Positions 50,359 through 57,597 of a stretch of DNA of 64,000 nucleotides are shown here, in pieces. The position numbers were made by a program, and so were the translations under genes. The number at the start of each line of letters is the position of its first letter. Positions within the stretch are counted from its first letter, which is position 1. Origin of the DNA: DASVFB01 sp963766345 (GTDB lineage: Bacteria > Actinomycetota > Thermoleophilia > Gaiellales > Gaiellaceae); the NCBI GenBank assembly GCA_963766345.1, contig CAVXZL010000008.1, forward strand, positions 310,001 through 374,000. Reading direction: 5' to 3'. Below the pieces are notes generated by a model. The model worked only from the letters and a program-made list of their open reading frames with translations, was not told the DNA's origin and searched no databases.

Positions 50359-50978
50359 CCGCGCAGCTCCGAGAGGTACGGGTTCCGCTCGCGCTCGGCG
50401 CCGAGCGTCGTCTGCGGCCCGTGTCCCGGGTACACCGTCGTCTCGGGCGGGAAGCGCTCGGTCAGCATCCGAGCGGATTCGAGCAGCGTGTTCCAGTCGC
50501 CGCCTGCGAGATCGACGCGGCCGACCGAGTTGGCGAAGATGAGGTCGCCCGAGAAGAGGCAGCCGTCCGCGAAGAACGCGACGTGATCCGGCGAGTGGCC
50601 CGGAATCGCGAGGACTTCGAACGCGACGCCTGCGATGTCGAGCGTCTCGCCGCCGATCAGCTCGGTGCTGACGGTGTAGTCGCGCACTGCGAGCCAGCCT
50701 GTCGCCCGTTCGGCGGGCATCGCGTCGCGCGGCGGCGCGTAGATCGGCGCGCCGGTTCCTTCCGCGAGATCGGCGAGGCCGGCCACGTGATCGGCATCTG
50801 CATGAGTGACGAAGATCGCGCTGCAGCGCGCGCCGGAACGTGCCAGCTCGAGCCTCAGCTGCGTGCTGTCGCCGCCGGGATCGACGACGACCGCTTCTGC
50901 CGAGCCGCGGTCTGCGCGGACGACGTAGCAGTTCGTGCCGACCGGACCCATCTCGTAGCGGTCGACGACGAGCGACAC
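50355..50978 (-). CDS. Metallo-beta-lactamase fold hydrolase (glyoxalase II-like)
   Basis: A 207-residue MBL protein, probably a hydroxyacylglutathione-hydrolase-like thioesterase. Metal motif 1 reads FVTHADADHVAG, so the second His of THxHxDH is Asp. The other ligands are normal: GHSPDHVAFF, SGDLIF and YPGHGP. I prefer the GTG at 50978 (VVDRYEMGPVGTNCYVVRAD follows); ORF extension to 51020 is unlike the family. It is the first gene of the hisS-aspS operon, divergent from the cupin gene with 59 bases between. Confidence 0.82.
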   Translation of the reverse strand: MSLVVDRYEMGPVGTNCYVVRADRGSAEAVVVDPGGDSTQLRLELARSGARCSAIFVTHADADHVAGLADLAEGTGAPIYAPPRDAMPAERATGWLAVRDYTVSTELIGGETLDIAGVAFEVLAIPGHSPDHVAFFADGCLFSGDLIFANSVGRVDLAGGDWNTLLESARMLTERFPPETTVYPGHGPQTTLGAERERNPYLSELRG

Positions 50979-51037
50979 GACGCGTGAGTGTAGTGGTCGC
51001 GGCTGCGGGCGCTCGGACACGCGTCATACTCAGCGTC

Positions 51038-51367
51038 TTGAACAGCTGGAACCTGAAGGAGATCGAGACGCCGGGCGGCAGCCGCTCGCCGGTCGTCGTC
51101 CACTCGGAGGACGAGGCGCGCGCAGTGCTGATCGGTCTCGAGCCCGGGCAGGCGCTGGGCGATCACCAGGTGCACGAGAGCGCATGGGTCGTCGTAATCG
51201 AGGGTCGCGTGAGGATCGTGAGCGGCGACCAGGCGCTGGACGCCGGGCCCGGCTTCCTCGCGCGGTTCGACGCCGACGAGCGACATTCGCTCTCCACGGA
51301 TGACGGCGCGCGGCTTCTCCTGCTGCTCGCACCATGGCCCGGCGAGGGCCACTTCCAGCCGCGCTAG
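51038..51367 (+). CDS. Small cupin domain protein
   Basis: A 109-residue single-cupin protein: VLIGLEPGQALGDHQVHESA for motif 1 (two His), VVVIEGRVRIVSGDQALDAG and RFDADERHSLSTDDGARLLL for motif 2 (one His). It likely binds a metal ion. The TTG at 51038 is the only start that leaves the fold whole; upstream in-frame starts overlap the MBL gene. Ligand unknown. Its TAG interlocks with the stop of the next minus-strand gene in CTAG. Confidence 0.7.
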   Translation: MNSWNLKEIETPGGSRSPVVVHSEDEARAVLIGLEPGQALGDHQVHESAWVVVIEGRVRIVSGDQALDAGPGFLARFDADERHSLSTDDGARLLLLLAPWPGEGHFQPR

Positions 51368-51759
51368 CTCTCGCCGAGCTTCCGCCGGTACGCGCGGTAC
51401 GCCATGCGATCGACGAAGAAGAACATCGGTATGAAGACGGCCGAGTAGAGGAACGCGATGCCGATCGCCGGCAACGGGTCGACGTGCTCGAGGGCCGTCA
51501 GGAAGAGGTAGAGGAACGGGACGAACAGGGCCCCTCGCTTGAGCGCCCGGTTCCACGACGGAGGCTTCACCTCGCGCCGCGGGCGCGGCGGGCGGTTCGT
51601 GCGCCCGTCGGCCTTCGCCTTCGGCTTCTCCGTCGCGACGAGCTTCTTCGCCTTCACCGGCTCGACCGGCGATTCGTTCCCTTCCTCGTCGACTTCGACG
51701 TACTCCCACTCGTGCCGCTGCACCTTCTCGCGGCGGCGGCGCTGCTTCCTCGAGGACAC
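51364..51759 (-). CDS. Conserved membrane protein with charged N-terminus
   Basis: A 131-residue protein. The first 75 residues are highly charged and rich in Lys/Arg/Pro (SSRKQRRRREKVQRHEWEYV), the rest holds two membrane helices (ALFVPFLYLFLTALEHV and AIGIAFLYSAVFIPMFFFVD) and a basic end. No family recognised. It is followed on the same strand from upstream by another small membrane protein gene 21 bases away, suggesting a two-gene unit. Function unknown. Confidence 0.65.
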   Translation of the reverse strand: MSSRKQRRRREKVQRHEWEYVEVDEEGNESPVEPVKAKKLVATEKPKAKADGRTNRPPRPRREVKPPSWNRALKRGALFVPFLYLFLTALEHVDPLPAIGIAFLYSAVFIPMFFFVDRMAYRAYRRKLGES

Positions 51760-51780
51760 GGCTCTACGGTAGCGCGGTCG

Positions 51781-52035
51781 TTATCGGTCGCTCTGGCGGG
51801 CCTTGCCGAGCCGCTCCTCGCGCAAGCGGTTCCTCCACGAGCGCCAGCTCCACAGCGTGGCCGCGACGAACACGAGGGCCGCGTAGACGAAGGCGCGGAG
51901 GACGCCGCCGCCGGTGATGAACGCGATCACGACGACCACGAGCGCGAGCGCCCCGTAGATCAGCGCGCTGTCGCGGTACGGGTGCTTCGGCGTCGCGCGC
52001 GGCGGATCGGGCGCGTCCCAGCGCAGGCGCCTCAT
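51781..52035 (-). CDS. Small two-helix membrane protein
   Basis: An 84-residue protein with two hydrophobic helices (ALIYGALALVVVVIAFITGG and AFVYAALVFVAATLWSW) followed by a basic tail (RSWRNRLREERLGKARQSDR). ATG at 52035. No family recognised. Upstream gene of a pair with the 131-residue membrane protein; divergent from the MFS exporter gene. Confidence 0.65.
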   Translation of the reverse strand: MRRLRWDAPDPPRATPKHPYRDSALIYGALALVVVVIAFITGGGVLRAFVYAALVFVAATLWSWRSWRNRLREERLGKARQSDR

Positions 52036-52123
52036 ACGAGCTGTCCCGCTCGGTCGCCGCTCCGCATCGCAGTCGCGATCACTTCGGCGAGTCTAACCGG
52101 GCTCTGCGCGGCAGGATCAACGC

Positions 52124-53392
52124 GTGTCTGATCCCGTGACCGCAATTCCCGATGAGCTGCTGCCGGCCGCGGCGCCGCTGCCGCGCGCGACGCAGCTCCT
52201 CCGGAGGCGGGACTTTCGCCGCGTCTACCTCGCCGTCGCCGCAAGCGAGCTGGGCAGCGCGCTGCACTACATCGCGCTGATGTGGTTCGCCTTCGACGCG
52301 GGCGGACCGCTCGGCGTCATCGCCGTGAGGCTCGCCGACAGCATCCCCGCGCTCGTGTTCGGGCTGCACGGCGGTCTCGCCGCGGACCGCTGGGACCGGC
52401 GCCGGATGATGATCGGCGCCGACCTGACGCGCGCCGCCGTGCTCCTGCCCGTGGCGGTGCTCGGCCTGGCGGAGCGCCTCCCCCTGGCAGCGCTCGTCGC
52501 GGCGGCGTTCGTGCTCGAGGCGGCGACGAGCTACTTCGCGCCGGCGTACGGCGCACTGCTTCCGGCGCTCGTCGAGCGGGCCAACGTCCAGCAGGCGAAC
52601 GCGCTCGTCGCTGCGACGACGCAGGCCCTGTCGGTCGGAGGCTGGGCACTCGCGGCCGGGCTCGTCTCGGTGCTGCCGATCAGCACGTTCTTCGCGGTGA
52701 ACGCCGCGTCGTTCCTCGTCTCGGCGGCGTTGATCGCGCGCGTGCATGTTCCGCCCAGGCGTGCGGGTCACGTCGAGTCGCCGCACGTGCGCGAGGCGTT
52801 CGCAGCGCTCGCGCCGCGGCCGGCGCTGGCGATGGGCATCGTCGTGCTCGGAGTCGGCGTGACACTGTCGTCCGGGACCTGGATCGGCGGCGTGCCTTCG
52901 CTCGTCCGCGACGCATTCGGACACGGAGCCGGCGGCTTCTCGCTCGTGATGGTCGGCTACGCGATCGGGTCGATCGTGAGCGGCGCGCTGCTCGCGCGGC
53001 TGCCGATCCGCCGCAAGGCGCTCGCGAGCCAGCTGGCGTGGACGCTGTACCTGCCGGGGTTCGGGCTCATGGCCGTCGCCGGGTCGATCTGGGGTGCCGT
53101 CGTCGGCGCCGCCGGAGCCGGGATGGGACAGAGCTCGTCGCTCGTGCTGTTGAACTCCGCGGCGCAGGAGGAGGTGCCGGACTCGGTCCTCGGCCGCGTC
53201 CTCGGGCTCATCTCGCTGACGCACCGCGGTGCGCACGCGACCGGGCTGCTCCTCGTCGCGCCGCTGTTCGCGTTCGTCGCACCGCGCGCCGTCTTTGCGG
53301 GCGCCGCAGTGGCGATCGCGGTGGTCGGCATCGCGGGAACGGCGGCGTCGCTGGTGCTCGTGCGTCGCGGCGGTTCGGGACATGGCGTTTGA
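52124..53392 (+). CDS. MFS transporter, macrolide-efflux/enterobactin-exporter type
   Basis: A 422-residue major facilitator with about 12 membrane segments. The pattern RDFRRVYLAVAASELGSALH at the N-terminus, and GLAADRWDRRRMMIGADLTR for the cytoplasmic loop 2-3 motif, match the MFS_3 (MefA/EntS-like) exporters. Mid-protein is VQQANALVAATTQALSVGGW; the C-half has VPDSVLGRVLGLISLTHRG. Substrate cannot be assigned. GTG at 52124. The bases 53393-53584 after it hold no gene I can support. Confidence 0.85.
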   Translation: MSDPVTAIPDELLPAAAPLPRATQLLRRRDFRRVYLAVAASELGSALHYIALMWFAFDAGGPLGVIAVRLADSIPALVFGLHGGLAADRWDRRRMMIGADLTRAAVLLPVAVLGLAERLPLAALVAAAFVLEAATSYFAPAYGALLPALVERANVQQANALVAATTQALSVGGWALAAGLVSVLPISTFFAVNAASFLVSAALIARVHVPPRRAGHVESPHVREAFAALAPRPALAMGIVVLGVGVTLSSGTWIGGVPSLVRDAFGHGAGGFSLVMVGYAIGSIVSGALLARLPIRRKALASQLAWTLYLPGFGLMAVAGSIWGAVVGAAGAGMGQSSSLVLLNSAAQEEVPDSVLGRVLGLISLTHRGAHATGLLLVAPLFAFVAPRAVFAGAAVAIAVVGIAGTAASLVLVRRGGSGHGV

Positions 53393-53584
53393 GGCCACCG
53401 CCGCTCGGTACGGGCGCCTCCAGGTACCCGTGACCTCCTCCCCGCGGCGAGCCTAACCGCGCGGGCGCCGCCGATGGGTGACGCGCAGGTGTCGAAACGG
53501 CGTCGAAGGCCCGCGTGCTGGAGGCTTGATGTGAAACGGGCGTCGTCACGGCCGGAGATACCGGTTCGGGCGACTCGGAGTGTT

Positions 53585-53794
53585 CTAGCGCGGCTTCTTG
53601 AAGTCGCGCTCGATGTCAGGCTTGAGGCTGTCGAGAGTGTGGTTCGACTCGCGGGCGTCGACTCGGAAGAACCAGCGCCCGCCCTGCCACCAGTGCTTGT
53701 TCTCTCCTTGGGAGCCCTCAGTCGCCTGGGAAGGGTGATCGTCCTGCCATTGAGCCGGACTCCACCATCTCCGAATCCGATCGTGCAAGTTCAT
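53585..53794 (-). CDS. Trp-rich small hypothetical protein
   Basis: A 69-residue ORF from ATG 53794, with a good GGAGGTG ribosome-binding site ten bases upstream. It has seven Trp (IRRWWSPAQW, NKHWWQGGRWFF) and a charged end (DSLKPDIERDFKKPR), with no signal peptide or membrane helix. Its base composition is visibly less GC-rich than its neighbours, hinting at transfer or relaxed selection. The frame extends to 53857, but that start lacks a ribosome-binding site. Function unknown. Confidence 0.55.
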   Translation of the reverse strand: MNLHDRIRRWWSPAQWQDDHPSQATEGSQGENKHWWQGGRWFFRVDARESNHTLDSLKPDIERDFKKPR

Positions 53795-53866
53795 CGCCGA
53801 CACACCTCCAACTGAAGCGGCCTCCGCCGGAGAGAGGGTAGAGAGTCGGAGTTTCACATCAACTCT

Positions 53867-54757
53867 CTAGCGCTTCGCATCGTCGAGCAGCCGCAGCTCG
53901 AGAACGCGCGAAGCGTCGAAGCCCTCGATCCGCAGCGACGCGCCCGCCGCCGCCACGGCAGCGCCCGCCGGCATGAGGCCGACGAGCTCCGCCCCGCTCA
54001 CCTCGGCGCCGCGCGCAGCAGCCTCCGCCTCGACCCGCGCGACGATCTCATGCAGCGCCGACGCCTCCCAGTCCTCCACGTTCATGCTCACCTGCACGAC
54101 ACCGGCGCGCGGCAGCCCGAGCCCGAGCGCGCGCACACCCGGAAAGCCGCCGCCGCTCTCACGCACGAGCGTCGCGATCTCGCGCGCGGTCTCCACCGAC
54201 CCACCCCGCAGGTTGACGTTGAACGCGATCAACGGTCGCCGCGCGCCGACGATGACGCCGCCCGCGCGCTCATGCAACTTGTTCGGGCCGAAGTCCGGCG
54301 CGAGGCTTCCCGCGTCGAGCCGGCGCTGGAGCTCGTCGAGCCCGCCACGGCGAAAGAACGCGGGCCCGCAGCCGGGCGCCGACTCCGCGTAGAGGAACAC
54401 CGGCAGCGCGAGCTCGCCGCCGAGCCGCCGCGCCAGCTCGAGCGCACAAGCCCGCGCACGCTCGAGGTCCGCCGGCACGACCGGCACGACCGGCACGACG
54501 TCCGCCGCCCCGATCCGCGGATGCACGCCGAGATGCGTGCGCAGATCGATCCGATCGCACGCGACCCGCACCGCGTCGACGAGCGCGGCGACGAGCTCCT
54601 CCTCGACGCCGACGAGCGTGAACACCGACCGGTTGTGATCCGCATCGCTGTGGACGTCGAGCAACCGCGCGTGCCGCTCGATCGCCGCACCGATCGCCTC
54701 GATCGTGGCGCCGTCGCGCCCCTCGGAGAAGTTCGGCACCGATTCGAGGACGCGCAC
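53867..54757 (-). CDS. ftcD: Glutamate formiminotransferase
   Basis: Transfers the formimino group of N-formimino-L-glutamate to tetrahydrofolate in histidine degradation. The 296-residue protein has the family pattern: ESVPNFSEGRDGATIEAIG, VHSDADHNRSVFTLVG, THLGVHPRIGAADVVPVVPV, and NVNLRGGSVETAREIATLVR. It lacks the cyclodeaminase domain, as in many bacteria. No hut genes are adjacent, so the folate link could also be one-carbon supply. Divergent from the methyltransferase gene with 17 bases between starts. Confidence 0.9.
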   Translation of the reverse strand: MRVLESVPNFSEGRDGATIEAIGAAIERHARLLDVHSDADHNRSVFTLVGVEEELVAALVDAVRVACDRIDLRTHLGVHPRIGAADVVPVVPVVPADLERARACALELARRLGGELALPVFLYAESAPGCGPAFFRRGGLDELQRRLDAGSLAPDFGPNKLHERAGGVIVGARRPLIAFNVNLRGGSVETAREIATLVRESGGGFPGVRALGLGLPRAGVVQVSMNVEDWEASALHEIVARVEAEAAARGAEVSGAELVGLMPAGAAVAAAGASLRIEGFDASRVLELRLLDDAKR

Positions 54758-54774
54758 CCGAATACCCTACGAGC

Positions 54775-55362
54775 GTGAAGGAGTACTACGACGCGCGGGC
54801 TCCCGAGTACGACGACGTGTGGCTCGGGCGGGGACGCTTCGCGCATCGCCACGACAGCGACTGGTTCGAGGAGGTCACGCGTCTGCTCGGCGAGATCGCG
54901 TCGCTCCCGGCGGCCCGGACGCTCGACGTCGCCTGCGGTACCGGCTTCCTGACGCGGCATCTGCACGGCGACGTCACCGGCCTCGACCAGTCGCCGCAGA
55001 TGCTCGACGAGGCGAGGCTCAAGGTTCCGGACGCAACCTTCGTCGAGGGAGACGCGCTCGACCTCCTTTTCGCGGACGGAGCATTCGACCGGCTGTTCAC
55101 GAGCTTCTACTACGGCCACCTCGAAGGCGAAGACCGCGAGCGTTTCATCGCCGAATGCCGCCGCGTCGCGCGCGAGCTCGTCTTCGTCGACGCGTCGCGC
55201 GAGCGGGCGAACGTCGACGCCGAGCACCAGCAGCGGGTCCTCAACGACGGCTCGACCTGGAGCGTCTTCAAGCGGTACTTCCGCGCCGAGGAGCTCGCGG
55301 ACGAGCTCGGCGGCGGCGACATCCTCCATGCCGGTCGCTGGTTCGTCATGGTGCGAGCGTGA
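54775..55362 (+). CDS. Class I SAM-dependent methyltransferase
   Basis: A 195-residue enzyme: MKEYYDARAPEYDDVWLGRG at the N-terminus, SAM motif I TLDVACGTGFLTRHL, motif II VTGLDQSPQMLDEA, and FTSFYYGHLEGEDRERFIAE for the post-motif region. Short for the family and without a substrate-binding insert. GTG start at 54775. It is followed by the glyoxalase-like gene with GTGA overlap, so the two are coupled. Substrate unknown. Confidence 0.87.
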   Translation: MKEYYDARAPEYDDVWLGRGRFAHRHDSDWFEEVTRLLGEIASLPAARTLDVACGTGFLTRHLHGDVTGLDQSPQMLDEARLKVPDATFVEGDALDLLFADGAFDRLFTSFYYGHLEGEDRERFIAECRRVARELVFVDASRERANVDAEHQQRVLNDGSTWSVFKRYFRAEELADELGGGDILHAGRWFVMVRA

Positions 55363-55691
55363 TCGAGGTCATTCCGGTTTTCCGCGTCGCCGAGGCCGGC
55401 CGCGCGCAGGACTGGTGGGCGCGTCTCGGCTTCGAGCACGAGTGGACGCACCGGTTCTACGAGGGCGCGCCCGCATTCGTGTCGATCCGGTGCGAGGGAT
55501 CGCGCGTCTTCCTCTCCGAGCACACCGGTGACGCACGGCCCGACACGCTCCTCTACTTCCGGGTCGACGACCTCGACTCGATTGCGCAGGAGTTCGACGT
55601 TGCGCCTGCGATCGCCGAGTGGAGCGAACACGTCCGCGAGATCGAGCTCACCGACCCGGACGGCAACCGCCTCCGCATCGGACAGAGCTGA
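55359..55691 (+). CDS. Glyoxalase/bleomycin-resistance (VOC) family protein
   Basis: A 110-residue VOC-fold protein: VIPVFRVAEAGRAQDWWARL, GFEHEWTHRFYEG, VFLSEHTGD, and IELTDPDGNRLRIGQS. The pattern FRVAEAGRAQDWWARLGFEH is typical of bleomycin-binding-like proteins, which often bind rather than turn over ligands. GTG at 55359 overlaps the methyltransferase TGA. Ligand unknown. Confidence 0.83.
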   Translation: MIEVIPVFRVAEAGRAQDWWARLGFEHEWTHRFYEGAPAFVSIRCEGSRVFLSEHTGDARPDTLLYFRVDDLDSIAQEFDVAPAIAEWSEHVREIELTDPDGNRLRIGQS

Positions 55692-56299
55692 CCCGACGCC
55701 GCTCGTCCTACCGGTCGATCGCCTCGCTGCAGCGCGACAACCGCGTCTGCCGCGCGTGCGCCGAGGCCGGTTACCCGCTCGAGTCGCTGTCGATCGTGCA
55801 GCCGTACCGCGGGCAGCGCGCCTACGTGTTCGGGCAGGCGCCGGGGAAGCAGGAAGGGCTCGAACGACTGCCGTGGCGTGGCCGCGCGGGCCGCACGCTG
55901 CGCCGCTGGCTCGACATGGACGAGGACACGTTCTACGCGACGTTCTACTGCGCGTCCGTGACGCGGTGCTATCCCGGGCCGGCGCCGAGCGGCCGCGGCG
56001 ACCGCACTCCGACGCCTCGCGAGCAGGAGCTGTGCGCGTTCTGGCGCGAGTGGGAGCTCGAGCTGATGCGACCGAAGCTGATCGTCAGCGTCGGCGGCCT
56101 CGCCGCGCGCAGCCTGCTCGGCGCAAGGAGCATCACGGAGTGCGTCGGCGTCCGCTTCGAGCTCGAGCATGCGGTCGCGATCCCGTTGCCGCATCCGTCG
56201 GGTGCATCGAGCTGGCTCAACGACCCTGCGAACCGGGCGCGCGTCGCCGACGCGGCCGGGACGATCAGGCAGGAGCTACGCCGGCTCGGGATCCCGTAG
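55688..56299 (+). CDS. Uracil-DNA glycosylase superfamily protein (start uncertain)
   Basis: A roughly 203-residue protein of the Fe-S type UDG superfamily: CRACAEAGYPL, the active-site loop YVFGQAPGKQEGLERLPW, the second Cys pair in FYCASVTRCYPG, and the motif LPHPSGASSWLN. It would remove uracil from DNA. There is no ATG, GTG or TTG between the glyoxalase stop and the conserved domain. A CTG at 55688 overlaps the upstream TGA as CTGA, mimicking the GTGA couplings elsewhere; otherwise the start is the GTG at 55619 inside the glyoxalase gene. The 3' end overlaps aceA by 24 bases. Confidence 0.82.
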   Translation: MTRRRSSYRSIASLQRDNRVCRACAEAGYPLESLSIVQPYRGQRAYVFGQAPGKQEGLERLPWRGRAGRTLRRWLDMDEDTFYATFYCASVTRCYPGPAPSGRGDRTPTPREQELCAFWREWELELMRPKLIVSVGGLAARSLLGARSITECVGVRFELEHAVAIPLPHPSGASSWLNDPANRARVADAAGTIRQELRRLGIP

Positions 56300-57586
56300 C
56301 GCCTCGCGGTCGAACTGGGCCTCTTCCGTCGAGCCCTTCAGTGACAGCGTCGACGAGAGCCCGCCCGAGATCACCTGTGCGACCTCGTCGAAGTAGCCGG
56401 CGCCGACCTCGCGCTGGTGCCGCGTCGCGGTGTAGCCGTCGTCCTCGAGCGAGAACTCGCGCTCCTGCAGCTCGACGTACGCGGTCATGCCGTTCTCCGC
56501 GTAGCCGCGCGCGAGCTCGAACATCGACGCGTTGAGCGCGTGGAAGCCCGCCAGCGTGACGAAAAGGAACTTGTAGCCAAGCCCGCCGAGCTCCTTCTGG
56601 AAGCGCGCGATCTCGTCGTCGTTCAGGTGCTTCCGCCAGTTGAACGACGGCGAGCAGTTGTACGCGAGCAGTTTGCCCGGGAACTCCGCGTGGACGGCCT
56701 CGGCGAACGCCCGCGCCTCGCCCATGTCCGGCGTCGAAGTCTCGAACCACAGCACTTCCGCGTACGGCGCGTACGCGAGCGAGCGTTCGATCGCCGCGTC
56801 GAGCCCGTCGCGAACGCGGAAGAAGCCCTCGGCCGTGCGGTCGCCGGTGAGGAACTGCCGGTCCCGCGGATCGTGATCGGACGTCAAGAGCTCCGCCGAG
56901 AGCGCGTCGGTGCGCGCGATCAGCACGGACGGCACGCCGCACACGTCCGCGGCGAGGCGCGCGGCCGTGAGCGTGCGGATGAACTGCCCGGTCGGCACGA
57001 GCACCTTGCCGCCGAGGTGGCCGCACTTCTTCTCCGATGCGAGCTGGTCCTCGTAGTGGACGCCGGCGGCGCCGGCCTCGATCATCGCGCGCATGAGCTC
57101 GTACGCGTTGAGCGGCCCGCCGAAGCCGGCCTCCGCGTCGGCGACGATCGGCGCGAACCAGTCGAGGTCGTGCTTCCCCTCGGTCCACGTGATCTGGTCT
57201 GCGCGCCGCAACGCGTTGTTGATGCGCCGGACGACGGAAGGCACCGAGTTCGCCGGGTAGAGCGACTGGTCGGGGTACGTCGTCTCGCCGAGGTTCGCGT
57301 CGCCGGCGACCTGCCAGCCGCTGAGGTAGATCGCCTTCAGCCCCGCCTTCACCTGCTGCACCGCCTGGTTGCCCGTCAGCGCGCCGAGCGCGGCGACGTA
57401 CGGCAGCTCGTGCATGAGCGACCACAGGCGCTCGGCGCCGCGGCGCGCAAGCGTGTGCTCGATCGCGAGCGAGCCGCGCAGCCGCAGCACGTCCTCGGCG
57501 CCGTAGTCGCGTTGGATTCCCTGCCAGCGCGGGGACTCCCAGTCGCGCGCAAGGCGCTCGGCGTCCAGCTTGATCATCTTCGACAC
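56276..57586 (-). CDS. aceA: Isocitrate lyase
   Basis: Splits isocitrate into glyoxylate and succinate, the first step of the glyoxylate shunt. The 436-residue protein has the catalytic loop EKKCGHLGGKVLVPTGQFIR with the active Cys, WFAPIVADAEAGFGGPLNAY, and LLAYNCSPSFNWRKHLNDDE. The GTG at 57586 is preceded by AGGAG at the right distance; MIK at 57577 is the alternative. It lies 11 bases after aceB, and both face the LysR gene. Confidence 0.95.
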   Translation of the reverse strand: MSKMIKLDAERLARDWESPRWQGIQRDYGAEDVLRLRGSLAIEHTLARRGAERLWSLMHELPYVAALGALTGNQAVQQVKAGLKAIYLSGWQVAGDANLGETTYPDQSLYPANSVPSVVRRINNALRRADQITWTEGKHDLDWFAPIVADAEAGFGGPLNAYELMRAMIEAGAAGVHYEDQLASEKKCGHLGGKVLVPTGQFIRTLTAARLAADVCGVPSVLIARTDALSAELLTSDHDPRDRQFLTGDRTAEGFFRVRDGLDAAIERSLAYAPYAEVLWFETSTPDMGEARAFAEAVHAEFPGKLLAYNCSPSFNWRKHLNDDEIARFQKELGGLGYKFLFVTLAGFHALNASMFELARGYAENGMTAYVELQEREFSLEDDGYTATRHQREVGAGYFDEVAQVISGGLSSTLSLKGSTEEAQFDREALRDPEPA

Positions 57587-57597
57587 GCCTGCTCCTC

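Noticed and set aside
53208..53549. A 113-codon minus-strand frame in the gene-poor stretch after the MFS gene
   Set aside because: Low-complexity Pro/Arg/Ser product, half of it antisense to the MFS gene, no ribosome-binding site or similarity.
54481..54500. Short tandem repeat of ACGACCGGC in the ftcD gene
   Set aside because: It encodes a VVPVVPVVP stretch inside a conserved segment of the enzyme; too short to be a functional repeat.
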